A stretch of DNA of 64,000 bases from Pseudovibrio denitrificans JCM 12308 (GCF_001310815.1 NZ_BAZK01000026.1:1-64000); one strand, 5' to 3'. Counted from the first letter of the stretch, positions 9,156 through 18,691 are shown. Notes: generated by a model from the letters alone, not told the origin. Numbers and translations: made by a program.

Positions 9156-9388
9156 TTTCCATCGCCGGTTTGATCGGCGGTGTGATGGGAATTTACCTTG
9201 GATGGCTGAACTACCGTCTCCTTCTTGGATTTATGGAGGCAGCCATCAACAAAGGAAGAGAGCGCAACCCAACCGAAAAAGGCTGGGTTGAGCTGGCGGA
9301 ACCAACGATCCGCAAAGTCATTTTTACCCTGACGATAATCGGGATCCCGATTGTCGGATATCTCGCCGGAGCTAGCATTGCTCCTTAA
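9152..9388 (+). CDS. Small two-helix membrane protein between nuoH and nuoI
   Basis: A 78-residue protein with two hydrophobic segments (about 2-25 and 52-75) around a charged linker containing NKGRERNPTEKGW. The ATG at 9152 overlaps the frame-corrected nuoH stop (ATGA), and GGAG lies just upstream. I do not recognise a family. Some alphaproteobacterial nuo clusters carry unassigned reading frames between subunit genes, so it could be an accessory or assembly factor of the membrane arm, but that is inference from position alone. Codon use looks like its neighbours. Confidence 0.75.
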   Translation: MISIAGLIGGVMGIYLGWLNYRLLLGFMEAAINKGRERNPTEKGWVELAEPTIRKVIFTLTIIGIPIVGYLAGASIAP

Positions 9389-9407
9389 TTCGAGAGGAAA
9401 GGGTAAC

Positions 9408-9490
9408 GAGAACCTTGTATGACTTCCTTGAAGTGTTCGCAGGTTCTCTTGGATTGTAATCGATCTTCCATGCCCCTGGCATGTTCGATC
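9408..9490 (+). other. Two intergenic RNA hairpins between the 78-aa gene and nuoI
   Basis: The first pairs GAGAACCT (9408-9415) with AGGTTCTC (9441-9448) and has an inner ACTTC/GAAGT stem. The second pairs CATGCC (9469-9474) with GGCATG (9478-9483), flanked by GATC on both sides (9462-9465 and 9487-9490). Neither is followed by a T-run, so they look like mRNA processing or stability elements, not terminators. Confidence 0.5.
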
Positions 9491-9510
9491 AAGAAAGGGC
9501 TGTAAAGGCT

Positions 9511-9999
9511 ATGGGACTGGGACAGGCCGCAAAGTCGTTGCTTTTGAAGGAGTTCGTATCGGCGTTTTTTCTTGCCATGCGTTACTTCTTCAAGCCGAAG
9601 CCGACAATCAACTATCCCTTTGAGAAGGGGCCGGTAAGTCCGCGTTTTCGCGGCGAACACGCGTTGCGCCGGTATCCGAACGGAGAAGAGCGCTGCATTG
9701 CTTGTAAGCTTTGTGAGGCGATCTGCCCTGCGCAGGCCATTACGATTGAAGCTGGACCACGTCGTAACGACGGTACTCGCCGTACCACCCGCTACGACAT
9801 TGACATGACCAAGTGCATTTACTGCGGGTTCTGTCAGGAAGCGTGTCCGGTTGATGCGATCGTGGAAGGCCCGAACTTTGAATTTGCGACCGAGACGCGA
9901 GAAGAGCTGTTCTACGATAAGGACAAGCTGCTTGCGAATGGGGAGCGTTGGGAGCGTGAGATCGCTCGCAATATCGAATTGGATGCTCCGTACCGCTAA
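9511..9999 (+). CDS. nuoI: NADH-quinone oxidoreductase subunit I
   Basis: Peripheral-arm subunit of complex I carrying clusters N6a and N6b, which pass electrons to N2 in NuoB. 162 residues, the usual length. Two 8Fe ferredoxin motifs are visible, CIACKLCEAICP and CIYCGFCQEACP. An in-frame ATG at 9481 would add ten residues that overlap the upstream hairpin. I prefer 9511, which has GTAAAGG before it and gives the family N-terminus MGLGQAAKSLLLKEF. Confidence 0.96.
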   Translation: MGLGQAAKSLLLKEFVSAFFLAMRYFFKPKPTINYPFEKGPVSPRFRGEHALRRYPNGEERCIACKLCEAICPAQAITIEAGPRRNDGTRRTTRYDIDMTKCIYCGFCQEACPVDAIVEGPNFEFATETREELFYDKDKLLANGERWEREIARNIELDAPYR

Positions 10000-10074
10000 G
10001 GCGGGGGAGTAGGTTGTGTCCGGTTGGGGCTTAGCACTGACCGGGCGAGACAATAGGACAAAGGCAACCTAAAA

Positions 10075-10688
10075 ATGGTTTTGCAGGCCCTGTTTTTCTA
10101 TCTGTTTGCCGCACTTGCGGTGGCCTCTGCTTCATGGTGATTGCATCTCGCAATCCGGTTCACTCAGTGCTGTTCCTCATCCTGTGCTTCTTTAATGCAG
10201 CCGGGTTGTTTGTGCTGATTGGTGCCGAGTATCTGGCGATGCTTCTGGTTGTTGTCTACGTGGGTGCAGTCATGGTGCTGTTCCTGTTCGTGGTCATGAT
10301 GCTGGATGTTGACTTTGCTGAGATGCGTCAGGGGTTCTTGCAGTATCTGCCAATCGGCGCGCTGATTGGTGTGATTTTGCTGGTTGAACTGCTGATGGTT
10401 GTCAGTGGCTGGTACATCGCTCCTGGCATGCTGGGTGAGGGATCTGCCCCAACACCTCCTGTCGAGCAGACACAGAATATCGCCGCTATCGGTGAATTGC
10501 TTTACACCCGCTACATTTACTGGTTCCAGGTTGCTGGTCTGGTGCTGCTGGTGGCAATGATCGGTGCGATCGTCTTGACCCTTCGTCACAAGCCGGGCGT
10601 ACGCCGTCAGAATATCTCTGAGCAGGTTGCCCGTCGTCCAGAGACCGCGATTGAAGTGGTCAAGGTTGAAAGTGGCAAGGGTTTGTAA
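10075..10688 (+). CDS. nuoJ: NADH-quinone oxidoreductase subunit J, frameshifted near 10131
   Basis: Membrane-arm subunit of complex I. The natural start is ATG 10075 (MVLQALFFYLFAALAVASA), but after 19 codons the frame hits TGA at 10138-10140. The continuation, MVIASRNPVHSVLFLILCFFNAAG, is in another frame, open from 10134 to 10688. Adding one T to the TT at 10131-10132 (GCTTTCATG) restores about 204 residues, the normal size. Five hydrophobic helices are then visible. Treat the broken frame as a probable sequencing error; starting at 10134 would remove the first helix. Confidence 0.93.
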
Positions 10689-10724
10689 GAGCCGTCTTTG
10701 ACGGGTCTTCACCATTAATTCGTA

Positions 10725-10762
10725 CCGGAGAAAAGACCTTCATCTGAAGGTTCCTTCTCCGG
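10725..10762 (+). other. Long intergenic hairpin between nuoJ and nuoK
   Basis: CCGGAGAA (10725-10732) pairs with TTCTCCGG (10755-10762), and an inner ACCTTC/GAAGGT stem (10736-10741 with 10746-10751) continues it after a small internal loop. There is no T-run after it. It sits in the 111-base nuoJ-nuoK gap and is probably an mRNA stability or processing element. Confidence 0.55.
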
Positions 10763-10799
10763 AGTTTGAATAGAACACGGGGAGCACTGAGAGGCGCCC

Positions 10800-11108
10800 A
10801 TGGAAATTGGCTTAGCGCATTATCTCGGGGTCGCAGCGATCCTATTCACCATCGGGATCTTTGGCATCTTCCTCAACCGGAAGAACGTCATCGTCATCCT
10901 GATGTCTATCGAGCTCTTACTGCTCGCAGTTAACATCAACCTGGTGGCATTTTCCTACTTCATGCAGGACATGGTTGGTCAGATCTTTGCGCTCCTGGTT
11001 CTTACCGTTGCAGCAGCAGAGGCGGCCATTGGTCTTGCTATTCTGGTTGTTTACTTCCGTAACCGCGGCTCTATCGCCGTGGAAGACATCAATATGATGA
11101 AAGGCTGA
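10800..11108 (+). CDS. nuoK: NADH-quinone oxidoreductase subunit K
   Basis: Smallest antiporter-like membrane subunit of complex I (ND4L homologue). 102 residues with three hydrophobic helices. The conserved membrane glutamates are in MSIELLLLAVN (helix 2) and AAAEAAIGLAI (helix 3). nuoL starts 7 bases after its stop. Confidence 0.96.
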   Translation: MEIGLAHYLGVAAILFTIGIFGIFLNRKNVIVILMSIELLLLAVNINLVAFSYFMQDMVGQIFALLVLTVAAAEAAIGLAILVVYFRNRGSIAVEDINMMKG

Positions 11109-11115
11109 GGGGCGG

Positions 11116-13094
11116 ATGTTTTCAGCAATCGTTTTTCTGCCGTTGCTTGGCTTCCTGATTGTCGGGCTATTCGGCAATCGGCTTGGGGTCAAAGCCAGCG
11201 AGTACATCACCAGCGGCTTCATGATTGTCGCAGCCCTTCTGTCATGGGTGGTGTTTTTTCAATACGGGCTTGGTTCAGAAAGCACGCAGCTTATAACCAT
11301 TTTCCGCTGGATCACCTCTGGGGATCTTTCGGTTAACTGGACAATCCGCGTGGATACACTCACCGCAGTGATGCTGGTGGTTGTGAACTCTGTGTCCTGT
11401 CTGGTTCACATTTACTCTATCGGGTACATGCACCACGATCCGCATCGTCCGCGGTTCTTTGCTTACCTTTCGCTCTTCACCTTTGCGATGCTGACACTGG
11501 TCACTGCTGATGACCTGCTGCAGATGTTCTTTGGTTGGGAAGGCGTTGGTCTGGCATCTTACCTGCTGATCGGCTTCTGGTACCAGAAACCATCCGCTAA
11601 CGCGGCTGCGATGAAAGCGTTCATCGTCAACCGTGTGGGTGACTTTGGTTTCGCTCTGGGTATCTTCGGTGTCTTCTACCTGTATGGCTCCATCGACTTC
11701 ACCTCGATTTTCGCAAGTGGTCCTTCTCTTCTTGAGAACAAAGAGCCTGTGCTGAACTTCCTGGGTTATGAGTTGATGGCTGAACCTGCGCTGACAGTTG
11801 TTTGTCTGCTGCTGTTCATGGGTGCCATGGGTAAATCAGCTCAGTTCCTGCTTCACACCTGGTTGCCGGATGCGATGGAAGGCCCAACGCCTGTTTCCGC
11901 GCTGATCCACGCAGCGACCATGGTGACAGCTGGTGTGTTCATGGTTGCGCGTCTTGCGCCGATTTTTGAACTGGCACCAACTGCGATGACTGTTGTGACC
12001 TTCTTCGGCGCGACCACCGCCTTCTTTGCAGCGACCATTGGCTGTGTGCAGAACGACATCAAGCGCGTGATTGCATACTCCACCTGTTCCCAGCTGGGTT
12101 ACATGTTTGTTGCTCTGGGTGTGGGCGCGTTCGGTGTTGGAATCTTCCACCTGTTCACACACGCCTTCTTTAAAGCGCTTCTGTTCCTTTGCGCCGGTTC
12201 CGTTATCCATGCGGTTTCCGACGAGCAGGACATGCGTAAGATGGGCGGCCTGCGCAAGCACATCCCATGGACCTACTGGACCATGATGATTGGTACGTTG
12301 GCGCTGACAGGTTTCGGTATTCCGTTCATCGGTATCGGTACTGCAGGTTTCGTTTCCAAAGATGCGATCATTGAAGCTGCTTATGTTGGCCATAACATCT
12401 TCGCTGGTTACGCGTTCTGGGCGACTGTCCTTGCTGCGTTGCTGACAAGCTTCTACAGCTGGCGTCTTGTGTTCATGACCTTCCACGGCAAACCACGAGC
12501 TTCCGTTGATGTGATGAAACACATCCACGAGAGCCCATGGGTTATGCTGGTTCCGCTTCTTCTTCTGTCCATCGGCGCACTGTTTGCTGGTATGGCCTTC
12601 AAAGAAGCGTTCATGGGTCATGACTATGCGCACTTCTGGAAGGACGTCTTTGGCGGTACCAACAGTGAGCTTGCTGTGATTGAAGAAATGCACCACGTGC
12701 ATTGGCTGGTGGCATTGTCTCCGACACTCGCATGATCGCCGGCTTCATCATCGCTTACGTATTCTACATCGCAAAACCAGACATGCCGAAGGCTCTGGCA
12801 GAGCGTCATCAGCCACTTTACAAGTTCCTCCTGAACAAGTGGTACTTCGATGAGCTTTATGACTTCCTGTTTGTGAAGCCTGCTATGGCACTTGGCCGCT
12901 TCCTGTGGAAGCGTGGTGATGGCACAGTTATCGACGGACTTGGTCCTGACGGTGTTGCCTCACGCGTTCAGCAGGTTACCGGTTGGGTTGTTCGCCTGCA
13001 GTCTGGCTACATCTATCACTACGCATTCGCCATGTTGATCGGGGTTGCCTTCTTCGTCACCCTGGCCATGTTCTCCGGTGGGGGAGTTCATTAA
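11116..13094 (+). CDS. nuoL: NADH-quinone oxidoreductase subunit L, frameshifted near 12732
   Basis: Distal antiporter-like proton-pumping subunit of complex I. The frame from ATG 11116 stops at 12735 after 539 residues. The C-terminal part, MIAGFIIAYVFYIAKPDMP and the last helix, continues in another frame to 13094. Restoring one A in GCATGA at 12731-12734 (to GCAATGA) yields about 659 residues, a normal NuoL with the long lateral-helix extension. The family core GWEGVGLASYLLIGFWY and the conserved HTWLPDAMEGPTPVSALIHAATMV are intact. The stop shares one base with the nuoM start. Confidence 0.93.
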
Positions 13095-14620
13095 TGAACG
13101 ACTGGTCCATCCTTTCCATCACAACATTTCTCCCGCTGGTAGGTGTTCTTTTCATCCTACTGGTGCGGGGTGATGATCCAGATGCGAAGACAAACATTCG
13201 GCGTGTTGCGCTGATTACAACGACCTTCACATTCATCGTCTCCCTGTTTATCTGGGGCGGGTTCACCAATGAGAACCCAGGCTTCCAGATGGTTGAGAAG
13301 TACGACTGGTTCGGTGATACCTTCACCTACCACATGGGTGTGGACGGCATTTCCATGCTGTTCGTCATTCTGACCACTTTCCTGATGCCACTTTGTATTC
13401 TGGCAAGCTGGGAAAGCGTTCAGGACCGCGTGAAAGAATACATGATCGCCTTCCTGGTGCTGGAAACACTGATGATCGGTGTGTTCTGTGCGCTGGATCT
13501 GGTTCTGTTCTACGTATTCTTCGAGGCTGGCCTCATTCCGATGTTCCTGATCATCGGTGTCTGGGGTGGTCCACGCCGCGTGTACGCAAGCTACAAGTTC
13601 TTCCTGTACACTTTGCTCGGCTCCGTGCTGATGCTGGCCGCTATCATGGCTATGTACTGGCAGGCTGGTACGCTGGACATCGTGGAACTGCTTGATAAGA
13701 GCGATTTCCCTGCACAGATGCAGACCTGGCTGTGGCTGGCATTCTTCGCAAGCTTTGCTGTGAAGATGCCAATGTGGCCGGTTCACACCTGGTTGCCGGA
13801 TGCGCACGTGGAAGCACCGACTGCTGGTTCTGTTGTGCTGGCGGCGATCCTCCTGAAAATGGGTGGTTACGGCTTCCTGCGCTTCTCCTTGCCAATGTTC
13901 CCGATTGCGAGTGACATGTTCGCGCCGTTGATCTTCACACTTTCCATTGTGGCGATCATCTACACCTCTTTGGTGGCGCTGGCTCAGGAAGACATCAAGA
14001 AGCTGATCGCTTACTCATCCGTTGCTCACATGGGCTTCGTGACTATGGGTATCTTCTCTGCGAATGCGCAGGGTATCGAAGGTGCGATCTTCATGATGCT
14101 GGCACACGGTCTGATCTCCGGCGCGCTGTTCCTGTGTGTTGGTGTTATCTACGATCGCATGCATACTCGTCAGATCACTGCTTACGGTGGCCTCGTGAAC
14201 AACATGCCGCGTTATGCTGTTGCGTTCATGATCTTCACCATGGCGAACGTTGGTCTGCCAGGTACTGCCGGCTTTGTGGGTGAGTTCCTGACCATGATCG
14301 GTGTGTTCCAGGTGAACACATGGGTTGCATTCTTTGCTGCAACCGGCGTGATCCTGTCTGCTGCTTACGCTCTGTTCCTCTACCGCCGCGTCGTCTTTGG
14401 TGCGCTGGAGAAGGAAAGCCTCAAGTCCATGCTGGACCTGACTGGCCGTGAGAAGCTGATCCTGGCTCCGCTGATCATTCTGACGATCTTCTTCGGGTTT
14501 TATCCGGCAGCGCTGCTGGATGTGACGTCCGCGTCCGTTGGTGCCCTTATCGAAAACTACAACGCTGCACTAGAAGCAGGTGGCATTGCCACTCACGCTG
14601 CTGCAGCTGTCAGCCATTAA
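13094..14620 (+). CDS. nuoM: NADH-quinone oxidoreductase subunit M
   Basis: Antiporter-like proton-pumping subunit of complex I. 508 residues from ATG 13094, which overlaps the nuoL TAA by one base (TAATG). The open frame extends upstream, but only this start gives the family N-terminus MNDWSILSITTFLPLVG. The channel motif HTWLPDAHVEAPTAGSVVLA and the conserved Glu in LVLFYVFFEAGLIPMFLIIG are visible. nuoN follows after 18 bases. Confidence 0.96.
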   Translation: MNDWSILSITTFLPLVGVLFILLVRGDDPDAKTNIRRVALITTTFTFIVSLFIWGGFTNENPGFQMVEKYDWFGDTFTYHMGVDGISMLFVILTTFLMPLCILASWESVQDRVKEYMIAFLVLETLMIGVFCALDLVLFYVFFEAGLIPMFLIIGVWGGPRRVYASYKFFLYTLLGSVLMLAAIMAMYWQAGTLDIVELLDKSDFPAQMQTWLWLAFFASFAVKMPMWPVHTWLPDAHVEAPTAGSVVLAAILLKMGGYGFLRFSLPMFPIASDMFAPLIFTLSIVAIIYTSLVALAQEDIKKLIAYSSVAHMGFVTMGIFSANAQGIEGAIFMMLAHGLISGALFLCVGVIYDRMHTRQITAYGGLVNNMPRYAVAFMIFTMANVGLPGTAGFVGEFLTMIGVFQVNTWVAFFAATGVILSAAYALFLYRRVVFGALEKESLKSMLDLTGREKLILAPLIILTIFFGFYPAALLDVTSASVGALIENYNAALEAGGIATHAAAAVSH

Positions 14621-14638
14621 CAGGGGAGCTGTGCACTC

Positions 14639-16081
14639 ATGAATGCTGAGCTTCTAGCAATTCCTGATCTGATGCCGGTGATGCCTGAGATCCTTCTGGT
14701 TCTCGGTGCCATGGTCCTGCTGATGGTTGGTGCATTTGGTGGAGAGAAATCTACTCCGCTGGTAACGGGTATCTGCGTTGCGTTGCTCACTGTTGCAGGT
14801 CTGATCCTGCTGGTGAGCCCGCATTACGGCACCACTTTCAATGGCGCTTTCATTCAGGACGCGTTCTCCCAGTACATGAAGGTACTGGTGCTGATCGGTT
14901 CCGGCTTTGCCATTGCAATGTCCGTTGCTTATGCCCGTTCTCAGAACTTTGACCGCTTCGAGTATCCAATCCTCATCGTGATCGCGACTGTTGGTATGAT
15001 GCTGATGCTTTCTGCCAATGACCTGATCTCTATGTATCTGGGTGTTGAACTGCAGTCTCTGGCGCTTTACGTGGTCGCCTCGATCAACCGTGACTCTGTG
15101 CGTTCCACAGAGGCTGGCCTGAAGTACTTCGTCCTTGGTGCGTTGTCTTCCGGTATGCTGCTTTACGGTATGTCCTTCATCTACGGCTTTACCGGTCACA
15201 CTGACTTTGTCGGCATCGCGGCTGCTCTGACTGAAGAGCGCGCGTCTCTTGGTCTGGTGTTCGGTATCGTGTTCATGCTGGCAGGTATTGCCTTCAAGAT
15301 CTCTGCGGTTCCATTCCACATGTGGACCCCGGATGTGTATGAGGGTGCGCCAACTCCAGTGACTGCCTTCTTTGCGGCAGCGCCTAAGATTGCTGCGTTT
15401 GGTATGCTGATCCGCGTATTGATCGAAGCGCTGGGTGATGTGACCACTGACTGGCAGCAGATCGTTGTGTTCATCGCAATTGCTTCCATGGCGCTTGGTG
15501 CGTTCGCTGCGATTGGCCAGAAGAACATCAAACGTCTGATGGCTTACTCTTCCATCGGTAACATGGGTTACGCGCTGGTAGGTCTGGCAGCTGGTACCGA
15601 GGCTGGTGTACATGGTCTGATCGTCTTCATGACCGCTTACCTTGCCATGACACTGGGTGCGTTTGCCTGCATCCTGTCCATGCGCCGCAAGGAAGGCATG
15701 GTTGAAGAGATTTCTGATCTGGCTGGTCTTTCCAAGACCAACCTGCCAATGGCTGTGCTGCTGGCTGTGATCATGTTCTCTCTGACTGGTCTGCCTCCGC
15801 TCATCGGCTTCTTCGGTAAGTTCTACGTGTTCATCGCTGCGATGGACGCTGGTCTTGCTCCACTGGTCGTGATCGGTCTGGTGACCAGCGTTGTGGCTGC
15901 TTACTATTACCTGCGTGTGATCAAGGTCATGTTCTTTGATGATGCGACAGGTGAGTTCTTGCCAATGTCCGGTGAAATGAAAATTGTGCTGGGTCTTTCC
16001 AGTGCGGTTGTCGGACTGTTCTTCATCATGCCAGAGCCAATCATGAATGCTGCTGCCAACGCAGCTGGCGTTCTGTTCTAG
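14639..16081 (+). CDS. nuoN: NADH-quinone oxidoreductase subunit N
   Basis: Third antiporter-like proton-pumping subunit of complex I and the last nuo gene. 480 residues, full length, about 14 hydrophobic helices. Family motifs include DLISMYLGVELQSLALYV, KISAVPFHMWTPDVYEGAPTPVTAF and KRLMAYSSIGNMGYAL. A hairpin with a T-rich tail lies just downstream at 16119-16150. The usual reading is that this ends the operon, but birA starts within 10 bases and overlaps it. Confidence 0.97.
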   Translation: MNAELLAIPDLMPVMPEILLVLGAMVLLMVGAFGGEKSTPLVTGICVALLTVAGLILLVSPHYGTTFNGAFIQDAFSQYMKVLVLIGSGFAIAMSVAYARSQNFDRFEYPILIVIATVGMMLMLSANDLISMYLGVELQSLALYVVASINRDSVRSTEAGLKYFVLGALSSGMLLYGMSFIYGFTGHTDFVGIAAALTEERASLGLVFGIVFMLAGIAFKISAVPFHMWTPDVYEGAPTPVTAFFAAAPKIAAFGMLIRVLIEALGDVTTDWQQIVVFIAIASMALGAFAAIGQKNIKRLMAYSSIGNMGYALVGLAAGTEAGVHGLIVFMTAYLAMTLGAFACILSMRRKEGMVEEISDLAGLSKTNLPMAVLLAVIMFSLTGLPPLIGFFGKFYVFIAAMDAGLAPLVVIGLVTSVVAAYYYLRVIKVMFFDDATGEFLPMSGEMKIVLGLSSAVVGLFFIMPEPIMNAAANAAGVLF

Positions 16082-16088
16082 TGCATCG

Positions 16089-16865
16089 ATGATGAACCTT
16101 GGACAATTAAAAGACGAAGGCCCGGTGCGCTCAGCGCCGGGCTTTTGTTTTGAGCACTACGATCAAATCGGTTCCACCAACACCTACGGCCTGCAAAAGG
16201 CGCGGGACGGACATCCCGGTAATCTGTGGGTGCGCTCCGACATTCAGGTGACTGGTAGAGGACGTCGTGGGCGTGAGTGGACATCAGAAGCGGGCAATCT
16301 GTTCGCTTCTGTTTTGCTGCGCGTGGATGTTCAGAATGAGAAGATCGTTCAGCTGCCATTCGTTGCGGCTCTTGCGCTTGGTGAAGCCATTGAGCGGGCA
16401 ACTGGCGCGCATAATCTGGCGCAGCTGAAGTGGCCCAACGATGTGCTCATTGACGGACAAAAGGTCTCTGGCATCTTGCTTGAGAGCGAAAGTGGGCCTA
16501 ATGGTGAGCTGTGCCTTGTGTGCGGTTTTGGCGTCAACGTGTCTCATCACCCAGATCTTGGTGATTATGCTGTTACGGATTTGCGCAGCATGGGGTACAT
16601 GTGCGACCCGAGCCAGGTGTTTGATGCACTTGCGCAAAGCTTCGCACGATGGCTGGAAACGTGGAAGGCGGCCAGTGGGTTTGAGGAGATCAGATCTGCA
16701 TGGTTGCGGCGCGCCGTGGGGCGTGGGAAACCAATCCGCGTTCGCCTAAGCAATGAAGAATTTTCCGGTGTCTTTATAGATATCGATCAAATGGGCCGAC
16801 TGATCGTGAAATTGGATCATGGCGGCGAGCGGCTGGTAACAGCCGGTGATGTTTTCTTTTCCTGA
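16089..16865 (+). CDS. birA: Biotin--[acetyl-CoA-carboxylase] ligase (BirA type)
   Basis: Attaches biotin to biotin-dependent carboxylases through biotinyl-AMP. About 258 residues, catalytic domain only, without the N-terminal HTH repressor domain of E. coli BirA. Seen: STN motif in YDQIGSTN, the biotin loop GRGRRGREW, KWPNDVLIDGQKVSGILLE, and a C-terminal SH3-like domain. Start uncertain: ATG at 16089 or 16092 lacks a good ribosome site and lies upstream of a terminator-like hairpin, while GTG at 16125 has GAAGG before it but lies inside the stem. It follows nuoN by 7 bases, the usual alphaproteobacterial order. Confidence 0.88.
   Translation: MMNLGQLKDEGPVRSAPGFCFEHYDQIGSTNTYGLQKARDGHPGNLWVRSDIQVTGRGRRGREWTSEAGNLFASVLLRVDVQNEKIVQLPFVAALALGEAIERATGAHNLAQLKWPNDVLIDGQKVSGILLESESGPNGELCLVCGFGVNVSHHPDLGDYAVTDLRSMGYMCDPSQVFDALAQSFARWLETWKAASGFEEIRSAWLRRAVGRGKPIRVRLSNEEFSGVFIDIDQMGRLIVKLDHGGERLVTAGDVFFS
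16119..16150 (+). terminator. Intrinsic terminator or attenuator of the nuo operon, overlapping the birA start
   Basis: A 9-bp GC-rich stem with one G-T wobble (GCCCGGTGC pairing with GCGCCGGGC, loop GCTCA) is followed directly by TTTTGTTTT. This is a textbook rho-independent terminator, yet it falls inside the 5' end of the birA frame. It may end most nuo transcripts while letting some read through to birA. Confidence 0.7.
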
Positions 16866-16997
16866 CGACGTGCAAAGCACGTGGTGCTGGCTTTTGAAGT
16901 GATGAAGCCACACGTCTGACAGGACATAGAGTTTATCAGCGTGTTCTTGTTCCGTAACCGGGACCATTTTTCAGAGCATGCTTTGAAGGAGTCTTAG

Positions 16998-18665
16998 ATG
17001 TCGAGCACTGAAGAGCTCGTGTTCCTGCCTTTGGGCGGTGTTGGCGAAATTGGTATGAACCTCGGTCTTTATGGATATGGACCTGAGGATGATCGTCGCT
17101 GGCTGATCGTTGATTTTGGTGTGTCCTTTGCCGGTCCTGAAATGCCGGGTGTGGATCTGGTTCTTCCAGATATTCGGTTTCTGGAAGAAGAGCGCTCCCG
17201 CATTGACGGGATTGTCATTACCCACGCGCATGAAGACCACTATGGTGCGCTGACCTATCTTTGGAAACGCCTTGAACTACCGGTCTATGCCACACCGTTT
17301 ACTGCACGCCTTCTGGAAGCCAAGCTGATTGGTGATGGAGCGGATTACCAAATTCCAGTGACAGTTGTTAATCAAGGGGACCGGTTCAAAGCCGGTATCT
17401 TTGATATTGAGCTGGTGACCATGACCCACTCGATCCCGGAGCCGTGTGCTTTGGCTATCCGTATCGGCGGACAACTGGTTCTGCATTCCGGTGACTGGAA
17501 GATCGATCTGACACCGGGTGTAGGCAAAGCAATTGACCTGCAGCGTTTGCGTGAGCTGGGCGATGAAGGCGTTGATGTTTTCGTGTGCGACAGCACCAAC
17601 GCGGTCCGTGATGGGGTGAGCCCGAGTGAAGCGGATGTGAAGGAAGAGCTGACCCGCATCATCAAAGAAGCGCCAAACCGTGTGGCTGTGACCACGTTTG
17701 CCTCCAACGTTGCACGTATGCGTGCGGTGGCGGAAGCGGCGATGGCTGCGGAACGTGAGATTGTGGTGATTGGCCGGTCCATGCAGCGAACTGTCGAGAT
17801 TGCCCGCGACCTTGGATACCTTGATGGTTTGGCTCCATTCCGTGATGAAGAGACCTATGGCTCTTTGCCGCGTGATAAGGTTGTGGCGCTGTGCACTGGT
17901 TCTCAGGGTGAAGCGCGTGCTGCAATGGCGCGTATCGCAGGTGATCAGCATCGCCTGATTGGTTTGTCAGCTGGCGATATGGTTATCTTCTCCAGTCGTA
18001 CCATTCCGGGTAATGAAAAGGCTGTTTACGGCATCATCAACCAGTTGACCCAGCAAGGTCTTCAGGTGGTGACAGACCGTGATGCATTGGTGCACGTTTC
18101 TGGGCATCCACGACGTGGTGAGCTGGATCAGGTTTATAACCTTGTGCGCCCGAAGAAGGTTCTGCCGGTTCACGGCGAACCGCTGCATTTGCAGTGCCAT
18201 AAGGACTTTGCCGAGAGCAAAGGCGTGAAAGACGTCAAGATCATCCGTGATGGCGACATGGTTCGTCTGCATCCGGGTGGGCTTAAGGTTATTGATGAAG
18301 CGCCGGCTGGTATCCTTGTTCGCGATGGTCGTCTGGTGGCTGCACCGGAAGAGACCGGCGTGCAAGAGCGCCGCAAACTTTCTTATGGCGGCTGCGTGAC
18401 GGTTTCGCTCATCCTTGATGGTCGTGGTGAGTTGCTGGGTGACATTGATGTGGTGTTGTTTGGCATGCCGGATGAGACTGAGGATGGTACACCGTTTGAG
18501 GACGCTGTTCGTGATGCGGTTTATGGTGCTGTGATTTCCATTCCGAAGAGCCGTCGCCGTGATGTTGAACTGGTTCGCGAAGCGGCGCGCCGGGCAGGGC
18601 GTTATGCGGTTGTGGAGCATTGGGGCAAGAAGCCACTTTGCAAAGCGCTGGTGCAACGCGTCTGA
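16998..18665 (+). CDS. rnj: Ribonuclease J
   Basis: Metallo-beta-lactamase-fold endo/5'-exoribonuclease of RNA maturation and decay, common in Alphaproteobacteria. 555 residues. The zinc motif THAHEDHYGAL is at 75-85, the beta-CASP domain carries GSQGEARAAMARIA, and a later HVSGHPRRGELDQ motif and a C-terminal domain are present. AAGGAG lies 9 bases before the ATG. It follows birA by 132 bases and is followed by a terminator at 18692-18728. Confidence 0.95.
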   Translation: MSSTEELVFLPLGGVGEIGMNLGLYGYGPEDDRRWLIVDFGVSFAGPEMPGVDLVLPDIRFLEEERSRIDGIVITHAHEDHYGALTYLWKRLELPVYATPFTARLLEAKLIGDGADYQIPVTVVNQGDRFKAGIFDIELVTMTHSIPEPCALAIRIGGQLVLHSGDWKIDLTPGVGKAIDLQRLRELGDEGVDVFVCDSTNAVRDGVSPSEADVKEELTRIIKEAPNRVAVTTFASNVARMRAVAEAAMAAEREIVVIGRSMQRTVEIARDLGYLDGLAPFRDEETYGSLPRDKVVALCTGSQGEARAAMARIAGDQHRLIGLSAGDMVIFSSRTIPGNEKAVYGIINQLTQQGLQVVTDRDALVHVSGHPRRGELDQVYNLVRPKKVLPVHGEPLHLQCHKDFAESKGVKDVKIIRDGDMVRLHPGGLKVIDEAPAGILVRDGRLVAAPEETGVQERRKLSYGGCVTVSLILDGRGELLGDIDVVLFGMPDETEDGTPFEDAVRDAVYGAVISIPKSRRRDVELVREAARRAGRYAVVEHWGKKPLCKALVQRV

Positions 18666-18691
18666 TTTGCTGAGTGCAATTTGAGATTTTG

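Noticed and set aside
16089..16865. BirA without a DNA-binding domain considered as a truncated gene
   Set aside because: Monofunctional biotin ligases of this length are common in this class, and nuoN ends right before it.
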